From Corbicula japonica (lineage: Eukaryota; Mollusca; Bivalvia; Venerida; Cyrenidae), in the NCBI GenBank assembly GCA_038501625.1, contig JAZAYU010000053.1, positions 124,001 through 188,000 of the forward strand: 64,000 bases of DNA, written 5' to 3'. Below the pieces are notes generated by a model, which ran no database searches, was not told the DNA's origin, and saw only the letters and a program-made list of their open reading frames with translations. This document shows, piece by piece, positions 34,551 to 47,039 of the stretch. Numbering within the stretch: position 1 is the first letter of the stretch; each line of letters opens with the position of its first letter. The position numbers and the translations under genes were made by a program.

Positions 34551-36135
34551 TCCGGATTCCCCAATAAAAGGATCATTCAAGTTTGTCAATATACTGCCAC
34601 CCGCAATGATTGACATCCTGCATAGTTTAAAATTAGCATATTACTTTCAACAGAGGTAATGGAAACTGATAACTACATTAAAGTAAGTATGGGGAGATTT
34701 TTAATGCTATCGGTTTAAGAGCAACACCGGAAACAATTCAAGCATTAATATGAGAAAAACATCATAGAAAATCTTCTGTTGTCCTTTTTGTTGCATTGTC
34801 TTCGGTGAATTTCTAATCTTCAAATTCTTGTTTAGTTTGAAAAAGATCAACTGTTCACTTTTATTTTCACATAACACAACAACTTACAAATTGTCGTCAT
34901 TAGTCGTAACGAAATTGTAAATCACTTTTTTCGTACGATCAGGTTGAGCACAACCCAATACTCCAACAAGAAAACAGTTCATAGTTAAAAAGGCGGTAAA
35001 ATATAGCCATATTAACACCGTTACTGACCCGTGCAATAAGAGCAAACAAAATCATCCTGCACAGTGAAAGGGTTCGCCATCAGCCATTTCAATACATGGC
35101 TATGTTTTCTATAGATCTTCATTTTTTGTTCGGTTCCTTTTTTCAGTTTAAAGGTTTCCATTATAGGTTAACTGCTGTTAAAAAGAAAACATGAAAATAT
35201 TTTCTAGGTCTTATTTCGGACAAAATCGTTACAGCCCAGTCGGCAATTCGAAAAAAGAGATTATTTTGTGCTTCCAACTATTTTGAGTTAGAAATTTAAG
35301 TACGGACATGTAAAAATCAAATGAAATAACAATATTTATTTTGTTGCAGATTCGTGATTTAATTTAGTTTACTGAAATAAACGCAGACGATATGTCGCGT
35401 TTAAACTGAAAAAGTAACTAGCTACATTTTTGTCAAGTACAATGGCCTAGATTATTGGACTTTAACTACATGGCAGGGGCTAAGCTGAACTTCTGACGGA
35501 AAGGGTATAAATGTTCGAAATTAATTGATAAAATAAAGATGGTTGTCGTCGAATAGTGCGAAAGTTACCAAAATACAACCTGAAATTGTTTAGAGGTCTT
35601 TCCTTATTTTGGGGTTTTCAACTTTTTAGTATTGTTCATAACACTCATGGAAAATTATTTGTATTTGCTATGCAGAAAAATAAGTCTTTTCTTCCATTTA
35701 AACATATTATGAAAAATGTCATAAGCTATTTGTTTGAGAGTTTAATGATTTAAGTCTAGATCATCATTGATCAAAATCTTTATCGATGCTTTTATACAAA
35801 GATTGGAGGGTCTGAATGAGGTTAATTTTAAATTTAAAGTTGTTCATTTATTTCTGTCATTGTGATCGCGCTGATTTAACTTCGGGAAATATAGTTTCAA
35901 TTAGGCAATCGAGTTCCTATCCATTTTGCATGTGTTCCAATAGCTATTTTGTAGTAAATGCGTGCTTTTGCATGCCTTATCCAGCAGTGGTATGTTAAAG
36001 TCAATTTACAAATGAAACTTGTCCCCGTCTGTTCATAAGGCGGTAACACATTTGATTGGGTCCTCATTTTTTTTTATTGTTTATATTTTATTCTTCCACC
36101 TGATCATGTTTTAAATCTTGTGCATTTAAATTTCT

Positions 36136-36195
36136 ATCTTTTTGCTGTGTGAGGAAGATGTTTTCAGGATGTGGCTCTTCCAGATATGCCTTATC
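36136..36195 (-). mobile_element. Family A diverged end fragment
   Basis: 'TGCTGTGTGAGGAAGATG', 'TTTTCAGGATGTGGC' and 'CCAGATATGCC' match the terminal part of family A only loosely. Confidence 0.4.
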
Positions 36196-38047
36196 ACTTT
36201 CTGTTATCATGTTTATGCAATGGTATGAAAACGCTTTCTCCTCAAAACGGTATCTAGACAACTGTTAAATACATTTCGCACTTCAAACAAAATATTGTCA
36301 TACCCCACGCATGCGTTTGTAGAAATGAATTTTATCCAAGTGTAACAACTTTCAATAAATTGTTATCTCATTTTATTTAAGGCATACACTTTTGTTAACC
36401 TATACCTAACATAAATAATATTTCTGATCTATGTTTGCGATCTGTTCAAACAAAACACTTAAACTAAACTATTTATTTTTGATGACTTATGACATATTAT
36501 AAAAGTATTGGACCTATTTATAATAAACTGTGTCAAATGTTCAGTTGCAAAATCAATTGTTTCTATTCAGTAACGACTCTATAACACAATTTTTAACAAT
36601 CAGACATACGTGTAAAAAATCATATGTCCATTTTTGTAACAAATATAATTATGGAAAGGGAACTTTGAACACCGAACATCCGAATTACGCAAACTTGGAA
36701 CTGTAGCATGAACTTTGGGGTTCGGACAGACAATCTTGTATTTTTTGTTATGATATTTTGAATGAATTCTTTCTTAAATTTTAAACTTATTAGAAATTTG
36801 CCTTTCTGAATGTGCTGGTTTACTTACTTTAAAGAAAAACTTCCGGTGTTGTGAAGTCCAATCTGTAATCGTCCGTGTTCGAGTAATCTGAATGTTAATT
36901 TTAAAATCAAGTCGCATTTTCCCATAAAATCCTCCACGAGGTTTGTTACGAGGCTTTATTTCTCGATGATAAAGTCAAAATGTGCATCATTGTGCTTACA
37001 TGAAATTATATGATACCAATGAAGCTTAATTATGAACATGAGTTTTTGCAGAAAACTGATCAGAACACAAATAATACACTGTTCGTGTTGATTTTCGAGA
37101 ATTTAGAACAGCGGATAAATTCATACCGAGTCAACATCCAATATAAAAAATACCGATCTCTTTGCAAATTGCATGTTCAAAATCCAAACTTTATTATTAA
37201 AATTATCTCAAAGGTGAACAAACGTTGAATACGTCAAGTTAATTAGATTTATCAGTGCTTCGGGTAGCATTATACCTGTCAAATCAAATGCAATAAAACT
37301 CACACGGAAAATGCACAGTAATTGCACTCACTTTTATAAGATTCATAAATCAAACCACCGAGCTCGTAGCAATGTGAAAAGACTGACGGAACAAACTCGA
37401 TAAAGATACAGAAAATGTGATGTAAAACCAACAACTATTAAGATTTTAGTATAGAATATTCTTAGAAACATTTTACGATTCCTTATAAAAAATAGCTATA
37501 TATTTATCGTAAAAGTAACATGAAGTAGACATTACAGTACAAGTTACACACAGAAAACAAAACCTACCATCACATCCATTTAAAAGCAAGTAAAGAGAGT
37601 ACATATATAATATGTCCAATTTAAACTAACAGACCCTCACGAACAACAAATTCGACATAAATAGTTAAGGGCGAGTCTAAATCATTTTCTGATTTATGGC
37701 CTCAACCTAAATACAATAGTTTCTTAAATACTGTATTACTTTATAGTACCTATAAGGTCTTCCAGTTTCATATTGAAAGCAGCATACGCTGTGGTGATTG
37801 TAATAATAAACATAGTAACACAACAATACTAAACTGAAATTAGAGTAACTTAATTAGCATAATCGAATTAGGAGACAGTAACGTTTTATTTGAGTACATA
37901 ATAAATGAATTTGGTTAGTGTTTATTAATTATTTAAATATTGGTATTATCATCTTTGTTTTTTACGCACAGGTGAAGATATAAAATCAATAAATTAGACC
38001 CATAATCATATTCTGAGCAGACTAATGTTTTATACTATGTTCGAGAT

Positions 38048-38161
38048 CTGGGCTGAAGGTTATAAAGCTGAGATTGGAAACCAGTCTCAAATCTCAAGCA
38101 TCTGATTGGCTGAAATGGCGACCCGGGTTTCTATGCTCAGTTTTATAACCTTGTGCACTGA
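38048..38161. mobile_element. Family B MITE lacking one inner arm
   Basis: Ends CTGGGCTGAAGGTTATAAAG and TTTTATAACCTTGTGCACTG. The segment passes from GGCTGAAATGGCGAC directly to CCGGGTTTCTATGCTCAG, so about 40 bases of the palindrome's second half are missing, as expected from hairpin-mediated deletion. Confidence 0.9.
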
Positions 38162-38859
38162 TAGTAATGCATATTTTTATACTCGGCAAACTAAATCGAA
38201 ATGTGAACCCTTAAATGCAAATTGGCTTTCGAAAAACTTTGTCTATCCAACTGTAAAGTATATCATTACACTCGATCATGCTACTCTAAAATGTTATAAA
38301 GTTTCATAATTATTTCAGTGATTTAAAATACTAACTAAGATCAAAGTATTAATATTAAATGTAATTTTGTTCATTCGGTTTAATGATATCCATATGTTTG
38401 CATGAAGAAGTGTTGACGTTCCATGCATTCTGATTTTACGGACACATTCCAGCAAAATTACTGCTCTATGTCAACATTGTGAAGAAATAGTATCATACAA
38501 TTGCAACTTTTAAGACAATAAATTGTTTAATAACTTGCACTCTGACATTTCATACATCAATATACTTCATATTCTATTTCATTGATGTTTAGTTTTTTTT
38601 TATCAAATCAAACCATTCACTTGTAATACACTTAAGTTTGTAATGCACACTTAAGTTTATTTATTTTGATTGACTTTTTATTGACATAGATATCACTCTT
38701 CACAAATATATAACAGAAAGGATAATGTCATAAAAGTATCCTGATAACCGCCTTACCGTTTCATAATTAGTTGTAGCGAGTAGAAAAATGATAAAACCAC
38801 AACTTTTCCCATGCCCTAGTACATACGGCGTCAGAGCCCATGATTGAAATGATAGTGCC

Positions 38860-38950
38860 TCTAGCTGGGAACGAACCCGCACCGTCACGGCGACAGCGCC
38901 TAGCCCTGCAATTCCTGCGACGCAACCAACTGAGCTAACCGTGACAACCC
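38860..38950 (-). repeat. tRNA-derived SINE head
   Basis: The minus strand reads GGTTAGCTCAGTTGGTTGCG (A-box region at 38926-38938) and, about 50 nt later, GCGGGTTCGTTCCCAGC (B box at 38868-38877). The spacing and the extra GGCGCTGTCGCC stretch do not fit a normal cloverleaf, so this is a SINE or tRNA-like relic rather than a tRNA gene. Confidence 0.6.
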
Positions 38951-39013
38951 CCAAAAAGGTGTTCGGATAGCCCTGATATACGTAACAATCACTGCAAGAC
39001 ATCGGTAACGGGT

Positions 39014-39095
39014 TAATTTACTGATAACAGTACTAACTATATGTACGGGGAGACTTTTTACGGCCGCCACACTGCACAAATAGCGCTACTGAAGG
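39014..39095 (+). repeat. Family D fragment
   Basis: 'TGTACGGGGAGACTTTTTAC' and 'GCACAAATAGCGCTACTG' match 42652-42701. Confidence 0.75.
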
Positions 39096-39709
39096 TTCGG
39101 TTCAATCTCGGGATTTGTTCTGACAGGGTTATATGTACCATAAATTAAGGAAACCCATTAGCAAGTTTTGTCGCCGAAACCCAAATTTAATTAAAATACA
39201 GGTGCAGTATATCACTACTGTAACAAACAGCTTGTCGCCTTATACCATGCACACGATGATGATGAATCTTCTATAAAAAGTAAAAATACATTCTTATTAC
39301 TAAGGAGCAATTTTTATTAGACATACGCGTCTTAATTTTCAATGTTGCTGATATAATTTTAAGATTATAAATACGTGTCTGCGTTTTAAATTACTTAAAA
39401 TAATACACGAAAACATTAATTATTTCTTTATGATAAAGACATTTTAAAGTCTTTAAACAGTTTATGTATTAAATGTAGCTCTTCTTTATAAATATAAATA
39501 TTAAATGTAGAATTTAAACTTTTAGCTTTTTGTCTAAACAAGAAACTTATGATAAAATGATTTGAACATATTTCGTAAAATGCTGTTGAAATACAGTCGT
39601 TTCTTTTTGAAATGTTAACCATTTTAAAATTGTTGCTTTGGTTGTCCTTTAGCCTTGTAATGTAAGTGTAATATAAATATTCCAACCTCAACCATTAACA
39701 ACAAACATC

Positions 39710-39880
39710 CATAGCGGCAATTCGCAGGCCATTTAACATAATAATAAAATTTCAATGTAACATATCGTAAGCTTTATCAAACCTCATTTATTGAACTGCA
39801 CGTGGTTAACCTAACAGCGTATCTTATTATGACTGCAGTCGCAACATTTTACTTTATCCAGTCAAATCTAGCTATTGGTA
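39710..39880 (+). repeat. Family H copy 2
   Basis: 'GGCCATTTAACATAATAATA', 'AAGCTTTATCAAACCT', 'TATTGAACTGCA' and 'GCAGTCGCAACATTTTA' correspond to 32990-33160. Confidence 0.65.
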
Positions 39881-40240
39881 CTTTAATAAAGCGCGACTTT
39901 TAATTAAGACAATGGGTTTGATAATTCTGGTAACAATAATCTTCACTGTAGAATGTTATTTCAGGTCGCAGGTGTTTCTGTTTTCCTAGTAGTAGTTTAC
40001 TAACATTTTCAAAACGACGAAAGCTATGATTTACGCTTCTCAAAACGCTGACCATTTAAAATTAAATTATTTTTACATAGTTCCATATTAAATTTTGTCT
40101 ATAACTGTAACAGCAAAACTCAACTGACAACAAACAGCGCATCTAACATCATACCTATTATTTTCTCATTAAAACATGTGCAATTTTAATACAATTATTT
40201 TTATTTACCAACTATGTCGGCTCATCTTTATGGCCTAGAT

Positions 40241-40401
40241 CAGTGCCCAAGGTTATAAAACTGAGCATGGAAAAAAGTCTCAAAAGTCTCAAATCTCAAG
40301 CATCTGATTGGCTGAAATGGCGACCAGTCGCCATTTCAGCCAATCAGATGCTTGAAATTTGAGACTGGTTTCCAATCTCAGCTTTATAACCTTCAGCCCA
40401 G
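40241..40401. mobile_element. Family B MITE, longest copy (opposite orientation)
   Basis: Starts CAGTGCCCAAGGTTATAAAA and ends TTATAACCTTCAGCCCAG. The centre holds the complete palindrome TGGCGACCAGTCGCCA with CCAAT boxes on both sides. One arm has a small duplication (AGTCTCAAAAGTCTCAAA). Confidence 0.92.
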
Positions 40402-41454
40402 GTCTTTGAAGAATTCAACGATGAACTAATCGTTGCTAGTAGCTTGGTACAGATTGTAATTCACTGTCATGTATAAGTGACACAATGGAAACACATTTAC
40501 TCTGGTATTAAGATTCGAAGAAGTCAGGTACATGAAATTAAAACCTTGGACAAACAACGCGGAGATCTATGTATCCAACTGATAGTTTCTTTATGTTCAT
40601 CACTGTGACAATTTATGTGCATGTAAATTTTTTCATGACATCGTTAATATATAAAGGTATTATACGATATTTAACGACCATTAAGCTATGAAGTCGTACA
40701 ATTTCTTCAAACCTTTCATAAAAGACAGTACATGTAGCTTGGTTTATGTGTAATTCATAGTTAACATCATTGATTCTTGATAGTGTTTCTGGCAACATAT
40801 TTTGATAAATCTGCTCGTAACAGATACAATCGTCTTAATATCTATACTTAGAATCCTTTCCATACTTTGACAAAAGACATGAAACGGAAATAACTAATTG
40901 TTGTATTTCCGTTTTTTTATTTGCATTTATATACTGGGTATCAACTGACTAATACAGCAAAGTTTAATGTTATGTAAGTTCTTTACGAAGATCAGCGTAC
41001 ATATATCAATGCCTACAACAAAGCTTTGTGTGTTTGTATATCCGATACGTATGTCACTTGACTTTAGTCATGCTATCAATTACAATCATTCACACACCAT
41101 TTACTACAGGGACATTGATTACGAGATAAATCGTTACAACTTTTTGCAGCTACATACCTCCAGGAATTAGTTAAGGGGTGGCAAAAACTAATAAATACCT
41201 AATCACATCCTAATAAACATACTAAGAACTGTTTTAACAATTTAAATGGTGTCATAATTAAAGTTTAATTTTGTATTTTTAATTAAATAATGCTTTTTCA
41301 AACTGAATGTCATGCGATCAGATGTGGTGAGACAGAAACTGGTCAAGCAAAACGATTGAAGCAATAATATTAACAACATAAATTGTCTGTTCATGACGGC
41401 TTGTCTATTCATTGAACATCTAAAAATCCTTGTTAAATAAACTAGATTGGTGTT

Positions 41455-42290
41455 CAGTTGGACACCTCTGTCGCCCTCTGGTATTATGTCGAATAAAAAT
41501 GCAAGTAGAAAAGAGGCATAACTCCAACTTGACCTAAAGAACTTTGCAGCAGCACGAGCGTGTTGACATTATCAACACAATTTGAAAGTTTGATGAACTA
41601 ATATACTTAAAGAAATTACAAACGCATCTTCTTTAAACACAAAATATGTTTCGTGATTAAAGAAGTTACGTTTTTAATTTCTTTTACTTTATAATATGTA
41701 TTTGTAGAAATTAGAAAAGCAACTTCTTTTAACGTGAAATGTATTTCTTGTTTAAAGAAGTTGCGTTTCTATTTTTAAGTATATTAAGTAATGGCAAAGC
41801 TATAGTCGACATTGTTTTTTATGTAAAAATCCAAGTACAAAGGGGCAAATCTTCATCAAATCTGACATCGACCAACAGAATTTGGCATCAACACGAGCGT
41901 GTTGTCATAAGCAATATAATTTGAAAGTTTCATGAAGAAACTTTGAAAAATGACAAAGTTACAGCCAGCTTTAAGTTTTCTTTTGTGTCAAAATCCAAGT
42001 TCAAAAAGAGGCATAACGCCATCAAGTGTGACATTGACCTAAAGAATTTAGCATCATTACTAGCGTGTTTTTCATAAGAAATATTAAGAAATGGCAAAGT
42101 TATAGACGACGTTATGTTATCGTGACGGACCGACGGACGGACATAGCGATCCAATGTATCGCCTTTTCTTCGAAAGGGAGACACGGACGAAAAGGTCACT
42201 TTGAAATTCATTATAGTACGTTGCGGGTTAAGATTTCTTTATCTGTTCACTAGTAATAAAGGCATTGTCGCTTCCGCCTTTCAACGGGTT
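41455..42290 (+). mobile_element. Degenerate pearl/Helentron-like element
   Basis: Starts with a small hairpin (GGTGTTCAGTTGGACACC). It contains two or more diverged copies of a unit with 'GAATTTGGCATCAACACGAG' and 'CGTGTTGTCATAAGCAATAT'-type text (41530, 41880, 42045), then an ACGG-rich tract (GACGGACCGACGGACGGAC) and ends near 'TTCCGCCTTTCAACGGG'. The architecture parallels 46563-48592, but the core sequence differs. Confidence 0.5.
41618..41772. repeat. Two successive hairpins built on AAGAAGTTGCG
   Basis: ACGCATCTTCTTTAA near 41622 pairs with TTAAAGAAGTTACGT near 41659, and AGCAACTTCTTTTAA near 41718 pairs with TTTAAAGAAGTTGCG near 41751. The two hairpins are themselves a direct repeat of about 95 bp, inside the pearl-like element. 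Confidence 0.7.
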
Positions 42291-42548
42291 GAGCGCCACT
42301 CACGTTTAAATAAATTGATCAATTCCAACTGAGTGTTTGTATATGACCCTGCTTAACACCGCTCCATGAGTAATTTTGTTTTTCATATTATTAAAAACCA
42401 ATCAGTGCAAAAACAATCTTACTAAAATTGAACATTTATCTGATTATTTTCAATGCTTAATTGCGTTTGGTGTTCCATAAAGATCTTTTTTAATTCTTGT
42501 GATAAAATTGATGTTTAGAGTATGAAAATATGAAAAGGGAACTTTGAA

Positions 42549-42701
42549 AGCCGAAATATTTCAACAAAAGCAATTTTAGAAGTTAACGTAGCAGGTAAGT
42601 ATCGTGCTCAGCGACCTTCAAAAGACGTAATTGATAACAGCACTGATTGAATGTACGGGGAGACTTTTTACAGCCGCCACAAGGCACAAACAACGCTACT
42701 G
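42549..42701 (+). repeat. Family D copy, fullest
   Basis: Joins both halves seen elsewhere: 'CGAAATATTTCAACAAAAGC' to 'GTATCGTGCTCAGCGACC' (as at 31281) and 'GTACGGGGAGACTTTTTACA' to 'ACAACGCTACTG' (as at 39014). It is preceded by 'GAAAAGGGAACTTTGAAAGC', the family C start. Confidence 0.75.
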
Positions 42702-44244
42702 TGATATTGAAATAGATGAAAAGGGAATAATATAAAATTGTAAGGGGAGGAGAATGTTGTGGGCGTAACGAGGCACAGTCGAGAAATTCCATGATAATCT
42801 TGATTGGCACATCATCGTTCTGGAGAGATCAGCAATATTTTTGTACTGTTACGCTTATGGCCTTAGAGTTATCTTTACACTTCACCAAGGACAGTAATTT
42901 TCTTTTTACAAAAATAATAATTTTAGTTGCTATTCATATTCTTTTTAAGTTATAATGTTTAGTTATCTAGATCATCACTGATCGGAATCATCGTCGACCT
43001 TGGAAACAGATAAGAGCATCTGATTGGTAAACGTTTCTTTAACGAAATGTAGAAAACGCGTTACTCCTCTTAAACGTATCTAGACAACTGTTTAGTACTT
43101 TCGCACTTCAAACAAAATAATGTCATACCCCACGTACGCGTTTGTAGGATTTAATTTTATGCAACTGTAAAAACTTAAGCTTAGTTGTTATCACATTTTA
43201 TTTAAGGCATTAACTTTTGTATACCCATATTTTACAAAGAATAATATTTCTAATCTACGTTCGAAAGCTACTCAAACAAAACAAACTTCGGAAAAATGAA
43301 AATATCAGACTGTGATAAACTGAATAATTTCAATGTACCTGAAAACTACGGAAAATAGTTCAAATTTAGTAACGACACTAAACCACAGAAATGATTGCCA
43401 CCAAAATACAAATAAAATATTTAATAATTATATCTTCAGAGAAAAGCAGCAGAGATCAGACACATGTGTTACAGCATTATATCTACTATTATATAAGAAA
43501 AACAAAAAGTAAAGACAAACAGTCAACAGTTACTGTCTTGGTCTTTCTCTACAAAAACACTAGAAGTGTTACATGATACATGTAAAGTTACCTAATTTTA
43601 AAACTTTTTCAGCCAAATATATATAACATACCTTTCTGGTGAGTTGGTTTGTCTAATTTAAATACAACTTCCAGAACAACTTCCAGTGTTATTAAGTCCA
43701 GTCCGTAATCCGCCCTGTTTGAGCTATCTGAAAATAGAGATTCAAAATCAAATTCCACATTTCCTCATAAACTCCACTATTTCAACGTGATTAGTTACAA
43801 TGATATACTTCTCAAGGTAGTTAGCTGTGCATATGCATCTCTGTGCTTATTTTACTTTACTGAAAAATAATTATTTATCATTAACGCATGAATGTTTGCA
43901 AATAAACTTATTAAAGCACACATTCCGCATTATGAACCTAGTTATTTTCGAGAGTTTTCGAGAGTTTTAGACTGGAAATATAGTTAAAAAAATTTACACA
44001 TTTGTTTGCAAATTGCATGTTCTAAATCCAAATTAAATCAGTAAAATTATCTCAAAGGCGATCAAACGTTGAATACGTCAAGTTAATTAGATTTATCAGT
44101 TCTTTGGGTATCATTACACTTGTCAAATTAAATACCATAAAACTCACATGGAAAAGGCAAAGTCATCGAAATCGTTTTCTTACAGTATTTGTTAATCTTA
44201 TCACCAACGACTCGGCAAGTTTAATAAACTGTCGGAATAAACTC

Positions 44245-44629
44245 GATAAAGATTCACTTTTTTATGTTTAGTTTTAATCTTTAGAGATAATATATGCATC
44301 TGTTGTTTCATTTAGAATCGTAAGCATTGAGTTGGGACTTCAATTCTGTGGGTGATTTTAACGTTAAATAGTTATTATTAAATTACAACATTTTGTAGTG
44401 TTTTATTTGTTTTACACTGTAATCTACCTCTGCGTATATATAATGCGCAAATTTACCACATTCGTTCGCAAATGCTGTATTGTTTCTTAATTTAAGTTAA
44501 AGTTAAGGTTTTTGCATAATTCGAGTGCGATTTTTTTTCAAATGTAACAGTTAACCAAACATTAAATAAAAATAGCAAGCAAACAAACAGTAAACGTGCT
44601 ACAAAGAGTTCTTAGTGTAGACTATCCTT
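44245..44629. other. AT-rich intergenic sequence
   Basis: Nothing supportable. Confidence 0.4.
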
Positions 44630-44740
44630 GGAACTAGATGAAAAGGGAACTTTGAAGACCGTCGACCACGACAAATATGAAAATATTGCAGGCTCGGTTT
44701 GATTGAGCCTGTTCATCGACAGTAATGGAAATGTTTATAA
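44630..44740 (+). mobile_element. Family C fragment
   Basis: 'GATGAAAAGGGAACTTTGAA', 'CGACCACGACAAATATGAAA' and the GGCTCGGTTTGATTGAGCC palindromic core; stops after 'CAGTAATGGAAATG'. Confidence 0.85.
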
Positions 44741-45439
44741 CAATTCCATCTAACTGAAATGTCCTTGGAAAAACTTATTCTACATAAAAGTTACATCTAA
44801 GTACACAGATCAGGAAAAGTCTCAAAAACACATCGTACCCCTAATGTCAGTTAAAACGACATTAGAGGTGGTACATGCTAATAGCATGTCCAATTATAAA
44901 ACAAAAGACCCTACTAACTGATTTTATAAATGAAAAGTTCGACATGAGCTGAGTATTTCATTAAATGTTCAAGGCGTGGCCATATGATTTCTGTTTTACC
45001 TCAGTCTTAATAGAACAGGTTTAGCAATTCTAAGTAATTAACTTAAATTTCATTACCATTGATATTGAAATAGCGCAAACATAAAGTGCTAGTAGAATAA
45101 ATGAATTTACGTAATCAGATTAGGAAACAGAAGTGTTTATACAAGTAGAAAATACATGAATCTCTCAACTGTTCATGCTTTTTTATACATTCAAATATTT
45201 GTCTTTTCGTCGAAGCCTAGCATATTCAGGGTAAGACGGTAAAATTATAAATGCGACGGTTTCACGTTCATATTTTGAAGTATATTTTGATTGCTGAATA
45301 AAGAGTATGTTTTAAGAGTTAGTGCATATGAAGAATTTATCTATCAGATGATTGATGGACATTGTCTGGAAAATAGAGTAAAATAACGGTTTCATTTCGT
45401 CAGTAAGGAGCAGTCTATCTGCTGTTTTCAAATGTTTAA

Positions 45440-46450
45440 GGCGTCGCAAACATTGCAAATGGCGAAAAGTAGCTAAAATTTCAAAAATGAATTTTGGGGG
45501 AAATACCTATTGCCACCTAGATTTTAGTAAAGAAATGTATTTAGCTAAGGATGTAGTTAATGTTTGCAAGCTCTATTTAGTCTAATTCATGTTCTAATTA
45601 CAAATCACATGCTAAAACAAAAGAAAACCCGTTTGCATGAGAACTCTGAAATTCATGGACAATGTACCAAAGCAACTCATACCTGAAATAAGTATATGCT
45701 GGTCTGCAATGTTCAGTGCCGATTCATCAAATTAATGTTACGGTTTTCAAGAAATTCAAGGAAAACTTACTTCCGGGTTTCTACTTTCGGTTTGAAGTCA
45801 AACACTTTGATGTACCTTTTCAAAACTCGACATTAATTCTCACTGGCAGACCAATAAAAGTGAAGAAATATAGTGTCACGTGGCTGTATTTAAGTTTGGA
45901 TGCTCAAGTTGTTTGGAAAAATGCTTTATTTACATAGAACAGGCACACACAAAAAAGAAATACTGTTTGCACAAGAAGTCTGGAATGGCTGTTTAAAACG
46001 TCTAGAAAAATGATATAGGTATCACGTAAACACTTATTTACAATACTTTGCGGTCATCTGTCAAAATAATGTCAGAAATTTTAAGAAGTACATTTGACTT
46101 CAAACTGAAACTGAAAGTAGAAACCCGGAAGTAAGATTTCCTTGAATTTCTTGAAAACCCGAACATTATTTTGACGAATTGGCACTAAACATTGTAGACC
46201 AGCATATACTTATTTCAGGTATGAGTTGCTTTGGTATATTGTCCATGAATTTCAGAGTTCTCATGCAAACGGTTTTTCTTTTGTTTTAGTATGTGCTTGG
46301 TAATTAGAACATGAATTAGACTAAATTGAGCTTGCAAACCTTAACTACGTCCTTAGCTAAATACAAATCTAGGTGGCAATAAGTATTTCCCCCAAAATTC
46401 ATTTTTTGAAATTTTAGCCATTTTTCGCCATTTGCAATGTTTGCGACCTC
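45440..46450. mobile_element. Long-inverted-repeat element flanked by TTAA
   Basis: Left arm 45440-45818 and right arm about 46085-46450 are inverse copies, with a spacer of about 265 bp. Matching landmarks include GCGTCGCAAACATTGCAAAT with ATTTGCAATGTTTGCGAC, 'TTACTTCCGGGTTTCTACTT' with 'AAGTAGAAACCCGGAAGTAA', and 'CATACCTGAAATAAGTATAT' with its inverse. TTAA occurs exactly at both outer edges (45436-45439 and 46451-46454), as for piggyBac-type insertions. No transposase is encoded, so this is a non-autonomous element. Confidence 0.85.
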
Positions 46451-47039
46451 TTAAGAGCATTACTCATCTGAAGTTACCTAACCCAACCCGCTACACCAGA
46501 CCTGCTAGACCTCCTAAAACATAAACGGAAACAGTAGCTAACACATAAGCGAAACTAGAAATGTGTCCATAGGACACGGATGCCCCCGCTAATGCATCGT
46601 TATCAGACACTAAAGTGCAATGATGGGAATAATAGCATTTCAAAGACAGTGCTGTGTGAGTAATTATAAGAATATGCATAAATTTGAAGATCAAGTAAAT
46701 TATTTGTATTTGCTGCACTGTTGTCTGCTCATAACGGAAATGTCAGTGAATAAGTTGGTGGTAATGCAATGAAAATATTTTAAACAAATATATATACATG
46801 TTTGTATTTTGCAAAGCTTTTATTTCTCCTTCAAAACAATAACATTTGTAAGCATTAAGTTATCATTTTCTATTTAAGGCAAGGGTTTAAAAAACTAGGG
46901 GTAAGGTAAGCTATTAAAAATGTAGAATCCCCTATATTAAGACTATCCCACTATCAAGACAACTTTTAAAAGAAGGGGTACTGGTATTTTTAGCATACTT
47001 ATATACTTATACAATATTTTTGTTCACTAACATCACAAT

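Larger units (their letters stand above)
33960..37400 (+). repeat. Duplicated block, copy A
   Basis: Diverged segments appear in the same order as in 38440-44240: around 34.0-34.25 (as 38.45-38.7), 34.30-34.37 (as 41.06-41.12) and 36.24-37.40 (as 43.07-44.24). The last pair is clearest, sharing 'GTATCTAGACAACTGTT', 'CGCACTTCAAACAAAATA', 'TGTCATACCCCACG', 'TTATTTAAGGCAT' and 'ACGTCAAGTTAATTAGATTT'. No intact gene found. Confidence 0.6.
38440..44240 (+). repeat. Duplicated block, copy B
   Basis: Colinear with copy A but longer, because it holds extra insertions: the SINE head at 38860, MITE B at 40241, a pearl-like element at 41455 and family D at 42549. The final part, 43070-44240, aligns with 36240-37400 in the same orientation about 6.8 kb away. 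Confidence 0.6.

Noticed and set aside
38700..39002. 100-codon reverse frame
   Set aside because: It reads through the tRNA-like SINE head; the valine/glycine-rich part is a translation of the tRNA-like segment.
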